A DNA stretch of 64,000 nucleotides, taken from the NCBI RefSeq assembly GCF_017316305.2, contig NZ_CP147250.1, forward strand, positions 558,001 to 622,000. The letters are read 5' to 3'. Shown piece by piece: positions 27,053 to 36,334 of the stretch. How positions within the stretch are numbered: position 1 is the first letter of the stretch; each line of letters starts with the position of its first letter. Made by a program: the position numbers and the translations under genes. This DNA comes from Enterococcus sp. DIV1094. GTDB taxonomy: Bacteria > Bacillota > Bacilli > Lactobacillales > Enterococcaceae. The notes under the pieces are model-generated. The model saw nothing but the letters and a program-made list of their open reading frames with translations, searched no databases and was not told where the DNA came from.

Positions 27053-28690
27053 TTATTCGCTTGTTATCTCTGGCATTTCTAGATTCTTTTCTAACACGAT
27101 GACATGAAAAGACACTCGCGTTTCTGTAAACGAATCTTTGATCGACAAATAAACAGGATAGCTTCCAGGTATGTCCCAAGCGATTTCTTCTATGACTTCA
27201 ACATCTGCTATGCTCAAGTACTCTTCACGATCGGTCACGGAGATGCCTGCTAGTAGATCCAGCTTCTCTTCACCTACAACGATTCTCTTATCCTCAATTC
27301 CAGAAAATACAGGAGGCTCATTGACTACGTGGACGCTCCCAAAAGTCCGAGTGATTTTTCCATGTGTATCTTGGACCTGAAGAGGAAAACGATAGATACC
27401 TAATCGTGAAGTGTCGACTTTCTGCCAAAGTGGCACATCGATCATCACTTGTAGTTGATTCACCGAATCTTCACGATCTCCTAGAATCAGTGTTGCCAAA
27501 TAGCTTTCTTTATTCCATTCACTAAAAACAGGGAGCGTCATATGCGTATTTGTGACTGTGGGCGCTTCGTTCGTCAAATGAATATGGACGGTGCGCTCAA
27601 TTGCTCGCTTGCCATAACGATCCATCACATTTCCGATTCTTACAGAGTAGTTTCCCGGTACCTGGGGATCAAAATCAGATGCCAAGATATTTTCCGAAGT
27701 AAGATTGATCGCCCCATCTTCTTGATCACTTGCTGAGAAATAATCCAATAAAGAGAATGACTGATTGACAGGAAAGACGAGCTGATTGGGGCCAACGATC
27801 ATCGGTGCTTCATTCGTGATCGTCACATTGGTTGTCAAACTGGTACTTGCACCAAATTGATCTGTTACAGAATAAATGACTTCATAACTTCCTTCTTTTT
27901 CTGTTTGGAGTGTCGTTTCTACTTGGATTTCTGCGGTCAATTCACCATCTTCTTCATCGTAAGCAAAAACCCCTGCCAATAAATCAATACTCGAACCGAT
28001 CGCTACGTGTTGACTTTTCTTTTCCTGTTGAATGATTGGCGAGTGATTAAAAAGAAAAGTCACAGTCGCAACACTCACGTTTCCTTTTGAATCAATTGCT
28101 GAAATCTGCATGGTTTGATAACCCGTTTGGTTCGGATCGATGGGCGTATAATGGATCAGCGGATTGGGATCGCTCCCTTGAATGAAAGTAACATATGCAA
28201 GTGGATCAATCGCTGTTCCTCTAGGTAAAATGTGCAATGGGTCATTGACATGAACGATAGGCCCTTGCCACTGATCTAATGCCTCTGGAGTAACAGGTAT
28301 ATTAGGAGTCATTGTTTGCTCGAATTCTCTTGGCTGATGCGTTTGGTTACTTTTTACAACTGTGCTTTCGACGATCTGAGGTACTGTTGTTGCTTCAAGA
28401 TACGCGATTCTTAGCCGCTTTGTTTCATCTCTGATCGTGGCTTCAGAGGGTTGATTCATTGGCCTCCTCAATTGAGCAGCAAACTCAAACAAATAAGCAG
28501 TGTGATCCTCTTTTTTTAGGTCACTTGATTCTGATCCTTTCACTCTGATTTCTTGATTCTTTCTGCTTACTGTGGAGTCAGCCGTTTGCGGGACTTCTGT
28601 TTCTCTTGGTTTACAGCCGCTGATCAGCAATACAATTGAACAACTCAATAGGAATAATCCTAATCTCATATGTGTGTGTTTCTCAGGCAT
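27053..28690 (-). CDS. Lipoprotein with repeated Ig-like (DUF5011-type) domains
   Basis: A 545-residue surface lipoprotein. The signal peptide ends in the lipobox LISGC (Cys about residue 26). A polar linker is followed by four or five repeats of about 75-80 residues with the pattern DLLAGV-x-A-x-DxEDGEL-T and a later G-x-Y-x-V-x-YSVTDQFG, seen from residue 160 to the end. These resemble bacterial Ig/cadherin-like DUF5011 modules used in adhesion or as stalks. The start follows AAAGGAG, which overlaps the stop of the adhesin gene, so the two are coupled. Confidence 0.75.
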   Translation of the reverse strand: MPEKHTHMRLGLFLLSCSIVLLISGCKPRETEVPQTADSTVSRKNQEIRVKGSESSDLKKEDHTAYLFEFAAQLRRPMNQPSEATIRDETKRLRIAYLEATTVPQIVESTVVKSNQTHQPREFEQTMTPNIPVTPEALDQWQGPIVHVNDPLHILPRGTAIDPLAYVTFIQGSDPNPLIHYTPIDPNQTGYQTMQISAIDSKGNVSVATVTFLFNHSPIIQQEKKSQHVAIGSSIDLLAGVFAYDEEDGELTAEIQVETTLQTEKEGSYEVIYSVTDQFGASTSLTTNVTITNEAPMIVGPNQLVFPVNQSFSLLDYFSASDQEDGAINLTSENILASDFDPQVPGNYSVRIGNVMDRYGKRAIERTVHIHLTNEAPTVTNTHMTLPVFSEWNKESYLATLILGDREDSVNQLQVMIDVPLWQKVDTSRLGIYRFPLQVQDTHGKITRTFGSVHVVNEPPVFSGIEDKRIVVGEEKLDLLAGISVTDREEYLSIADVEVIEEIAWDIPGSYPVYLSIKDSFTETRVSFHVIVLEKNLEMPEITSE

Positions 28691-28695
28691 TCATA

Positions 28696-31600
28696 TCACT
28701 CCTTTTTTTGTTTATAGAATACAACGCCACCTATTCCTAGAAATAGGGTACCTATCCCTACAAGAAACGAAGAGCTCCTGCTGTTTGTTTTCGGTAGTTC
28801 TCGAGTGTTTTCCTGCTTTTTAGTCTCTTCTTTTTTCTCTTCTTTTGGTGTTTTGAAGTGAACCGTTTGTTCCTTATTGGTTAAGTCATCTTCTCTGGCA
28901 ACTTCGTTTTCTTGCTCAGGCTCATAGTATAAAATATGCGTGGCAATCAATTGGTCCTTATCCTTTAGCGTATTGGCTTTCAGTTCAAAAAACACTTCAA
29001 ACTGATCTTCTTTACTCTTTGCTGTATACGTTGAGATTGCTTCGGCGATGAGTTCTTCTGTGCCAACTTTGCGATACTGCGTCACTACGGTATATACATG
29101 ACCGATTTCGATGGCTGCTCCTTCGACCCAAACCACATCTTTCAAGCGATTGTCTTTTGTCGGATCAAGTTCCTTGGTTCCATCAATGGAGGTGAACAAA
29201 CTCGTTAAGGCTAATTTTTCTCGTTCGTTATAAGCTTCTAATACGATCAACTCCCCATCTTTCTCAACAGTCACTGAAAAATCAACCGGTTCTTCTAATG
29301 GTAAGTACCCTTCTAAGGGCTTTCCTTCGATCAATTGATACTCTCCATAAGGCAAATCTCTTACGTCGATTCGGCCTTCTTCATCCGTTAAATATTCCTC
29401 AATGAATTGAAGTGTTTGCTCGCCATTTTCTGCTTTTCCTAACTTATATAAACCAAATGGTACATGCGCCAAAGGAGATTCATTCAACCGATCCCGCTTG
29501 ATCAACGCAATCGATTGCCTTGCTAAACGATTCGGAACTTCTATACGAATCAACGCGTGATGGTGCTCTGCCGTTACACTGAAAATCAATGGTTCTTCTA
29601 TTGGCAGATAACCTGCTGGTGCTTTGATCTCATGAAGCTCATAGCGATCGACGCCCCAAGGTAGACTCTCGGTTGTGACTAGTTCTCCTTTTTGATTGGT
29701 TTCAAAAATCTCAGTTTTTTCTGTATCATTCGGACGGGTCATGAATACAAATGCTCCTTGACCCTCATTTGCCCAAGTATCAAAAATCTTGAACTGTGCA
29801 CCTGCATATGGGATTTGTTCACCTGTTTCTTGATCAATCTTGATGAGATGTACGCGTGATTCGATGATTTCATCTTCTAACAAAAAGAAATGGGTATAAC
29901 CTTCCTCACTGATCGTCACTTCAAAAGGTTCGATGATCAAATAGCCATCTGTTCCTTTTGTTTCGGCAATCGTATACGTATCATAGGGTAAATCTGTAAA
30001 TTTGAAATAGCCATTTTTTTCAGTGATTTGGACATATTCTTTTCCTGTCGCATGTGCGGAGGCTGTCAGCTCAATGCCTTCAAGTGGTGGTTTCTGGTTC
30101 GTTTGACTAGTTGTCAATGCTTGTAATGCCTCGAAGATAGAAGTAGGGATAAGTGGTTTTGATCCAAATTTATACCCTTCAATATGACCTTTGATGACAC
30201 GGTCTGTGACTGTTTTTCGATGGATAGCTACTGTTTCATTTTGTCCTGCATAAGTCAAATGGATCGGGTAGATCGTCGGATCTAAGTTATAGCCTTTTGG
30301 TGGAATGATTTCTTGTAAATGATAGGTTCCTAGTTTCAATCCTTTGAGCTCAGCTGATGCCTGCCCATCCATCTCTTCCATCGTCAATTCAGCCACGGTT
30401 CGACCATCTTCATCCGTTAATTTATAAACTGCTCCAATCAACTGAGCACCTCCTTGAGGCAGATCACCGGTTTCTTCGTCTTCTTTAATAACAATCAAAT
30501 TGGCGGTCTGTTCCTGATTGTCTAACGTGACACTGGTCAATTCATTCACTTTTACAGTGACTGTCTGGGGGGCTGGATTTAAAACATAGCCGTCTGGCGC
30601 TTTGATTTCTTGGATCGTAACGATCGTATCGACCAACAAATCATGCCAAATAGCAATTCCTTCGACATCTGTCGTCAATTCTTTTTGCTGTCCTTCTGAA
30701 GTCGTGAAACGAAAAACAGCTCCGGCTAATGGTTGTTTCGTTTGTTGATCGACTTTTCGGATAGCTGCATGGCCATATTTTTGTACGCGAAGCTGAAAGG
30801 AAGTTCTTGTGAGCTGTGGCACTCTGCCTACCACCATATTTTGTGTATAAGGGTGTTGGTACACGACGATCGCGCCTTGATAACTACTAGGGATATGATA
30901 ATCAAATGCGATCTCGCTTGCTTCTGGTGCCTCTTTAGTCGCAGTAACGGTTACTTGATTCCCTTGCTTTTCAATGGTGACTCCATTGATTGATTGCACG
31001 GGAGATGAGGCATAATTTGAAAATGCTCCAGACGTATCGGTGAATGTTTGGCTTTCGCCGACTTTTACATTCATAACATGTCCATGAAAACTAGGTTGGG
31101 TATAGAACCGTTCCACTTGTTCCATCACTGTTCGTTTGAATGTTTGATAATCACTCATGGTCAAAACGCCGGAGATATTGATAGGTGTGATCCCTTGTTG
31201 CTCCCAAGCAAGTAGTTGAGTCATCAACTCTTTTTCCATCGTGTAAGTTGTCGCAATGACGCCATAGTACTTGATCAAAGAGATTTTCTTTAATAATTCT
31301 GTATTCTGGATACTTGAAGTGTAGCCATTATTTTCACCGATATTGAGAGCCACACCCTGCTCCAAACATAGAGCAATCTCACCATTCACTCGTTTTCCGT
31401 ACCACCCGTATTCTCTGCCACCGTTTGATAGCTGGATATCAATATTAGGGATATGGATCGCTGGATCAACAACGACACTTTCATTGGCAAATGGGTCAAG
31501 CAATCTTGGCGAGCGTTTATGAATCGCCTCTTCGATATAATTCGTAGAGCCTATGGTGATCAATTTTCCGTTCGGTCCTTGGATCAGTTGGTGGTCTTTC

Positions 31601-31806
31601 TTGAAGTTTTCCCAAGTGTCTTCTTGTGCGGTTGGTTGTAAGCTCGTGCGTGTCATATAGTTGGGGAAAGATGCAGTGATTGGTTGATAGGCGGGGACAC
31701 CAGTCAACGTTTCTGCTGAGACTGGTATGCCTTTTACTTGAGTCATCATAGAAAATAAAATGATGAGTGGTAAAATCAAGAATAGCAAGTTAGAGTATCT
31801 CCTCAT
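28696..31806 (-). CDS. LPXTG surface adhesin with thioester, CnaB and VaFE domains
   Basis: A 1036-residue wall-anchored protein. A signal peptide (about 1-32) is followed by a thioester domain (about 120-270). The thioester Cys is in IALCLEQG and the partner Gln in MTQLLAWEQQG, the usual TQ-x-x-x-W form. About five CnaB-type repeats follow (about 345-840), marked by endings such as IQEIKAPDGYVL and LHEIKAPAGYLP. A VaFE-like domain (about 845-985) precedes LPKTN, a hydrophobic segment and KQKKE for sortase anchoring. It opens the T4SS-like operon and could bind a partner cell or surface covalently. Confidence 0.88.
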   Translation of the reverse strand: MRRYSNLLFLILPLIILFSMMTQVKGIPVSAETLTGVPAYQPITASFPNYMTRTSLQPTAQEDTWENFKKDHQLIQGPNGKLITIGSTNYIEEAIHKRSPRLLDPFANESVVVDPAIHIPNIDIQLSNGGREYGWYGKRVNGEIALCLEQGVALNIGENNGYTSSIQNTELLKKISLIKYYGVIATTYTMEKELMTQLLAWEQQGITPINISGVLTMSDYQTFKRTVMEQVERFYTQPSFHGHVMNVKVGESQTFTDTSGAFSNYASSPVQSINGVTIEKQGNQVTVTATKEAPEASEIAFDYHIPSSYQGAIVVYQHPYTQNMVVGRVPQLTRTSFQLRVQKYGHAAIRKVDQQTKQPLAGAVFRFTTSEGQQKELTTDVEGIAIWHDLLVDTIVTIQEIKAPDGYVLNPAPQTVTVKVNELTSVTLDNQEQTANLIVIKEDEETGDLPQGGAQLIGAVYKLTDEDGRTVAELTMEEMDGQASAELKGLKLGTYHLQEIIPPKGYNLDPTIYPIHLTYAGQNETVAIHRKTVTDRVIKGHIEGYKFGSKPLIPTSIFEALQALTTSQTNQKPPLEGIELTASAHATGKEYVQITEKNGYFKFTDLPYDTYTIAETKGTDGYLIIEPFEVTISEEGYTHFFLLEDEIIESRVHLIKIDQETGEQIPYAGAQFKIFDTWANEGQGAFVFMTRPNDTEKTEIFETNQKGELVTTESLPWGVDRYELHEIKAPAGYLPIEEPLIFSVTAEHHHALIRIEVPNRLARQSIALIKRDRLNESPLAHVPFGLYKLGKAENGEQTLQFIEEYLTDEEGRIDVRDLPYGEYQLIEGKPLEGYLPLEEPVDFSVTVEKDGELIVLEAYNEREKLALTSLFTSIDGTKELDPTKDNRLKDVVWVEGAAIEIGHVYTVVTQYRKVGTEELIAEAISTYTAKSKEDQFEVFFELKANTLKDKDQLIATHILYYEPEQENEVAREDDLTNKEQTVHFKTPKEEKKEETKKQENTRELPKTNSRSSSFLVGIGTLFLGIGGVVFYKQKKE

Positions 31807-31850
31807 TTTTTAGCTCCTTTCATTTGATAAAGTGGTCGCTTGATCTTGTA

Positions 31851-31914
31851 AAGTGAGAAAGTTGATTCAATCACCCAGCTGTTGCTTATTGAAATCAAGT
31901 AAGAAATCTCACTT
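31851..31914. promoter_or_regulatory. Large hairpin upstream of the adhesin/T4SS operon
   Basis: AAGTGAGA (31851-31858) pairs with TCTCACTT (31907-31914). A second pairing, TTGATT-CAAT with ATTG-AATCAA, lies inside. It stands 45 bases upstream of the adhesin ATG, so it is either an operator or a structured leader. A weak -35/-10 pair (TTTACA-N17-TATCAA, minus strand) lies between it and the ribosome binding site. Confidence 0.4.
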
Positions 31915-31977
31915 CGTTTCGGAGCACCTCCTTCACTATATAATTACGATTTTGGCGAGATTCTCCCAAAAAAATCG

Positions 31978-32006
31978 AAAAAAAATGACCAATCAAATGA
32001 TTGGTC
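31978..32006 (-). terminator. Terminator of the mtlA–mtlR–mtlF cluster
   Basis: GACCAATC and GATTGGTC (31987-32006) flank an AAAT loop, followed by eight T on the minus strand. It lies 16 bases after the stop of the second mtlF and separates it from the adhesin operon. Confidence 0.85.
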
Positions 32007-32021
32007 GTCGCGTATTTTACG

Positions 32022-32465
32022 TCAAAATTCCTCAGCTTGTTTTAAAATCTGTTGGATTTCCACTACTGTTTGTGCATCACTCAATGCCATTACTTGATCG
32101 ACATCGGAACAAAAGAATGCAAGTTCTTGTAAACTTGTTAATTGTTGGTTTTCTCTCATGATCACAGCAAACAAAATCGTTGCGATCTTTTTTTCACCAT
32201 TTATCCCGAAATCAACGCCATCAGGCACTTGGAACAAAAAAATACCTTCTTCAACAATCTGTTCATCTTGTACTTTTCCATGAGGGAGTGCCACAAAATT
32301 GCCGATATAGACACTTGTTGCTTCTTGACGGGCAATCATCGCATCGATATATTCCTTTTGGATGACTCCTTTTTCCAGTAACTGCTCGCCAATCGTTTGG
32401 AGCGCGTCTTCCCAACTACTAAACTGTTGGTTCAGCCAAATGTGTTCCGTTGGAATTTCAAGCAT
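32022..32465 (-). CDS. mtlF: PTS mannitol EIIA component, second copy
   Basis: A 147-residue EIIA-Mtl paralogue with the active His in FVALPHGKVQDE (about residue 62). It shares the framework of the copy at 17211-17648, including the FQVPDGVDFG segment, but is clearly diverged. It follows mtlR by 13 bases and closes the mtlA–mtlR–mtlF unit. No mtlD follows here; the T4SS-like operon begins instead. Confidence 0.92.
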   Translation of the reverse strand: MLEIPTEHIWLNQQFSSWEDALQTIGEQLLEKGVIQKEYIDAMIARQEATSVYIGNFVALPHGKVQDEQIVEEGIFLFQVPDGVDFGINGEKKIATILFAVIMRENQQLTSLQELAFFCSDVDQVMALSDAQTVVEIQQILKQAEEF

Positions 32466-32478
32466 CTCTATCCCCCCT

Positions 32479-34509
32479 TTATTTTTTAATTTCGTCGATT
32501 AAAATTTTAGATAATAACTGATAAATGATTGCTTCATTACCTGAACGAAAAATTTCTGTATTCAAGTCGTTCATGATCAATGCACCGCTGATTTTTCCAA
32601 GTAATTTCCCTGTGGCTTCGTCAATCGGGGACGGTGCTAACATCACAAGCATTCTTGATAAATCGACTTTTGTTTTATCCATTCCTTCAATTTCTAATAC
32701 CTGTTTCAATTGAAAGATACAAAATAATGGTGCCGTGATCTCAGAACTAGACGTATGGAACAGTCCCATGTTGGTATGAGGTAATCCAATTGGCGCTTGT
32801 TGATATCTTTTTATTAAACGATGAAAAACTTTGTCCTTATCTTGCACCAATCCTGTAGGTAAATAGTCAAAAATACTGTTTAAAGTCGCTTCGACTGTTG
32901 CTGGATTGTCTAGCTCTTGAATGAAGAAATGCTGGAGTAATCGATTGATTTTACTCATCATCGATACCGTCTCTTCATACGTATCTTCGATAACCGTAGG
33001 CTGATCGCCTAACCGGACGTTTGCCGTTCGGTGTTCGGTCAAACGTGCAAATTCTGCTTTTAATTGCTTGATTTCTTCTTCAAGAAGCAATGGTGAAACC
33101 AACAGATATTTCCCGTCATAGCCACTTAAAATCGAAGTAGAAATGACCAGGTCATATTCTTCTTCTAAATTGATTTTCTTTAAATCAGCGATTCGATAAA
33201 AATGGATGTGTTGAATAAATGGGAAATATCTTTTTAGTTTTAATTCAAGCATGCTTGTCGAAGCTAAGCCACTAGGGGAAAAACCTGCGATTTTGATCGT
33301 ACTGTCCTTTGGCGTTTTTTCCAATGAGTTGGCAAAGTGAAGAACCATATAAGCAATTTCTTCTTCAGATAGTTTCTTTTCTTGGAAGATCCGTTCGATT
33401 CCTTGACGGATTGCTTGTGCAATGTCTTGATACTGGACCATGATTTTTTCTAAGATTGGGTTAGTCAACTGCTCTTCTTGAAGGACTGCTCGAGAAAATA
33501 CGCCTGATAAATGCGTCAACAACATTTTGTATAGTGTTTCATCTTGATAAAATGGATTATTCGTTGCTTCACTCACGACTTGGATCAATTGCTTCACAAG
33601 ATAAGCGAGCTGCGTATCAAAGGTTTCTTCAAAGAAATCCTGATCAAACGAATTGGAGAAATCATTTAACATACTAGCAAAAAAGACGATTTCATTTACT
33701 GGATAGAGTTGTTGGGTCTCCTTTGCAATTTTGGAAAATAAAGCTTTTGCAATACGTAATAACTCTTTATTTACTAGCCCTGTGTAGGTTTCATTCGTTA
33801 ATACTTGATTTTGTTTGACACGATCGATCGTGATACTGAGGATCAAAACTAAATGTTCCAATTTACGGTCACTTAGCTCTTTCTTTTGCTGAACCAATTC
33901 TTCACGTACTACTTGACGCGCAAGGAGTAAACTCTCTGTCGTGATGAATTGAAAAAAGAAATTGGTTGTCTGCTCAAATTGCAGCAAATGAAATACTTCA
34001 TATGCATTGATTTCCAACTCTAAGATATTTGCAATCAATAATCTTCGATATTTTTCTGGTCCAGTGATTTCATAGCCACGGTTGCGCGTGATCGTTAATG
34101 GAAGTTGTTGCATACTTGTTTCCAGTTGCTTGATATCAGCATAAAAAGTCGTGTTACTAATCAAATACTTTTCTAAAAAATAACCTAAAGATAAAGGTTC
34201 CTTGGTGAGTAATATTTCCAATAAAATCGCATGTTGTCTTTCAGTTGTCGATAATTCCAACTCTGTTTCATTTACTAGTTGACGCAGTTGTGCCATTGTT
34301 TCTGGTGTTGCTTCAATCGCAAATGAGCCACGCGCTATTTTTTTCAATGAAGCATCTGCTTCGTGTAAAGATTGCTCTAGCTGCTCCAATTCACGATACA
34401 CGGTACGTTTGCTGACACGTAAAACATTGACCATTTTTTGGATGGAAACGGGTGTCGGACTATTGATGAGTTCTGTCAATAGTTGTTTTTCTCTTGGTGA
34501 CAAATACAT
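32479..34509 (-). CDS. mtlR: Mannitol operon activator, PRD-containing (BglG/MtlR family)
   Basis: A 676-residue transcription factor. The N-terminal HTH has VSIQKMVNVLRVSKRTVYREL (about 21-41). Two PRD domains (about 180-390) are followed by an EIIB-Gat-like domain (about 395-485) and an EIIA-Mtl-like domain with IGLPHTNMGLFHTS (about 595). Activity is set by PTS phosphorylation of the PRDs and by EIIB of MtlA. Its start lies inside the 3' end of mtlA (50-base overlap). It is the only mtlR in the window and could control both mtl operons. Confidence 0.92.
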   Translation of the reverse strand: MYLSPREKQLLTELINSPTPVSIQKMVNVLRVSKRTVYRELEQLEQSLHEADASLKKIARGSFAIEATPETMAQLRQLVNETELELSTTERQHAILLEILLTKEPLSLGYFLEKYLISNTTFYADIKQLETSMQQLPLTITRNRGYEITGPEKYRRLLIANILELEINAYEVFHLLQFEQTTNFFFQFITTESLLLARQVVREELVQQKKELSDRKLEHLVLILSITIDRVKQNQVLTNETYTGLVNKELLRIAKALFSKIAKETQQLYPVNEIVFFASMLNDFSNSFDQDFFEETFDTQLAYLVKQLIQVVSEATNNPFYQDETLYKMLLTHLSGVFSRAVLQEEQLTNPILEKIMVQYQDIAQAIRQGIERIFQEKKLSEEEIAYMVLHFANSLEKTPKDSTIKIAGFSPSGLASTSMLELKLKRYFPFIQHIHFYRIADLKKINLEEEYDLVISTSILSGYDGKYLLVSPLLLEEEIKQLKAEFARLTEHRTANVRLGDQPTVIEDTYEETVSMMSKINRLLQHFFIQELDNPATVEATLNSIFDYLPTGLVQDKDKVFHRLIKRYQQAPIGLPHTNMGLFHTSSSEITAPLFCIFQLKQVLEIEGMDKTKVDLSRMLVMLAPSPIDEATGKLLGKISGALIMNDLNTEIFRSGNEAIIYQLLSKILIDEIKK

Positions 34510-36214
34510 CCTTATCCACTTCCTTTACTAATGATAGATACGATTTAGTACTGACAAAATGATCAATGATCAACAAATGATCCACGAATTGTTCAAGCTG
34601 ATACGCTTTTGCCAAGCTTTCACTCGCAAGATAGATGGCTTCTTCCTCAGGTACCAAATCTTCAACAGCTGTTTTTTTCACGGTTAGATCGATTTGATAT
34701 TCTTTTGCTAGATCCATTAAAATCGTCATCCCCATCGTTTGGGAGCCTCGCCGCTTTTCTTGATACAGAAAAACAACTGTGATTCCCTCTTGTTTTTTGA
34801 TTTCTCGTTTCTCTTTGATCTGTTCTTCAGCGATCGTTTGATGGAGTTGTTGTTTGATCAATGGTAGATACGATTCAACTTCTAAAAAATGCTCAACAGC
34901 AATGAGCTGGCTCTCTTTCGCTTTTTCTTTTGCTGTGGGGAGAAGTGCTTTTTGGACGATCACCAATTGTTTTTCATGATTCCTTAAATCGTAAATCGAT
35001 CGATAATCAATAGGCATGTTTATCCCTTGTGCCATCAGCTTTTTCTTCAAAATAGCTGCGCCCATTGCGCTAGAACCCATCCCAGCATCACAAGCAAAGA
35101 TGATTTGATTGATTGGTTCTTGATTCATCGGTTGGCTCCTTTCCGGAATGACTGACTCCCCAGGTTTTCTTTTTTCCATGAATAGTAGGGCACATATAAA
35201 TGTAGCAAACGCACTGAGGACAATCCCCAAAATGACACCTGCAAATTGTGAAGGTGACGTATTTGCTAAAATAATCACCAATGATCCTGGGGAAACGGGT
35301 GCATTCAAACCACTGTCAAATAGTTGGAACACAAACGTTCCTGTTGCCCCACCGACCATGACTGCAAAAAAAAGAGCGGGTTGCATCAAGACAAAAGGAA
35401 AATAAATCTCGTGGATTCCTCCAATGGCTTGGATCATCAATGCACCGCCTGCTTTGAGACTTTTTTCTCGATCAGCAGCAAATAAAAATGCACTTAAAAT
35501 CCCTATTCCAGGACCAGGATTGGCTTCCATCAAAAATAGAATCGAATGTCCTTCCTGTTGCGCCATTTCCATCCCTAAAGGTGTCAAGATCCCATGATTG
35601 ATGACATTATTCAAAAAGAAGATTTTTAACGGTTCTAGTACTAAACTGACGACGGGCAATAAATGTTGCGCAATAAGCCAATGAACAAAGCGACCAACAT
35701 AGGATAAGCTTCCTTCCACAAGTGGTTGGATCACTAGTATGCCTAAAAGACAAACAACACCACCAATTAGTCCAATCATCAAGTTATTCACTAACATCTC
35801 ATAGCCAGGTTTGACTTTAGGGACCAACCAGCGATCTACCCGATAAAAAATGCCTCCCGTAATCAGACCGATGATCATCGCGCCAAATATTTGTGGCAGA
35901 TCAGAAACGACGACCATCCCAATAACCGCAACACCGCCTGCTACCGCCGCTTTTTGATCAAAAATCTTTGCCCCAGAATAACTGATCAAAATGGGCAGTA
36001 ACAGATAGATCAACCAGTCAGTAACATGAACCAGTGTCTGTTTTAAATCCCCTGATGTGATCGTTGTCAGAATCGATAACAAACCCCAAGCAATAAAAAT
36101 ACTAAGATTTGGCATGATCATTTGTTTAAAATAATGTAATAACTGGCGAAATCCTTTCAATTTCGAGCCATAATGAGCAGGAAGCGCATTCAAATTCTCC
36201 CCCACGTTGACCAC
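34460..36214 (-). CDS. mtlA: PTS mannitol EIICB, second copy
   Basis: A 584-residue permease diverged from the copy at 17662-19431. The EIIC part has [13 protein letters not shown] and [19 protein letters not shown] has the phosphocysteine in [14 protein letters not shown]. The C-terminal 95 residues again form a cysteine-less EIIB-like repeat, with FLYQEKRRGSQTMG at the loop. The start is a GTG; 36214 and 36205 are both possible. Sharing EIIC hallmarks but differing in the first helices, it may prefer another polyol, which cannot be told from sequence. Confidence 0.88.
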   Translation of the reverse strand: MVNVGENLNALPAHYGSKLKGFRQLLHYFKQMIMPNLSIFIAWGLLSILTTITSGDLKQTLVHVTDWLIYLLLPILISYSGAKIFDQKAAVAGGVAVIGMVVVSDLPQIFGAMIIGLITGGIFYRVDRWLVPKVKPGYEMLVNNLMIGLIGGVVCLLGILVIQPLVEGSLSYVGRFVHWLIAQHLLPVVSLVLEPLKIFFLNNVINHGILTPLGMEMAQQEGHSILFLMEANPGPGIGILSAFLFAADREKSLKAGGALMIQAIGGIHEIYFPFVLMQPALFFAVMVGGATGTFVFQLFDSGLNAPVSPGSLVIILANTSPSQFAGVILGIVLSAFATFICALLFMEKRKPGESVIPERSQPMNQEPINQIIFACDAGMGSSAMGAAILKKKLMAQGINMPIDYRSIYDLRNHEKQLVIVQKALLPTAKEKAKESQLIAVEHFLEVESYLPLIKQQLHQTIAEEQIKEKREIKKQEGITVVFLYQEKRRGSQTMGMTILMDLAKEYQIDLTVKKTAVEDLVPEEEAIYLASESLAKAYQLEQFVDHLLIIDHFVSTKSYLSLVKEVDKDVFVTKRKTTIDRTHQ

Positions 36215-36271
36215 CTGCCCTTTCTTGTTCAGCAGACTGCGCTTTCGCTTTTTTCAGATAGCTCTATTCTA

Positions 36272-36286
36272 ACAGTTTCTGTTATC
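36272..36286. promoter_or_regulatory. Palindrome over the mtlA–mtlR–mtlF promoter region
   Basis: TAACAGTTTCTGTTA is a perfect palindrome of 6-bp arms around TTT. On the minus strand it overlaps a possible -10 (TAGAAT). It lies about 58 bases upstream of the GTG start. Operator function is inferred. Confidence 0.35.
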
Positions 36287-36294
36287 TTTTTTCC

Positions 36295-36334
36295 ACAAAA
36301 AAAATTGGGCAAGTAACATCTGTTACTGCCCAAT
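36295..36334 (-). terminator. Terminator of the ribose operon
   Basis: ATTGGGC (36304-36310) pairs with GCCCAAT (36328-36334), extended inside by GTAACA/TGTTAC. Eight T follow on the minus strand. It lies 155 bases after the stop of the ribose transporter gene. Confidence 0.85.
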
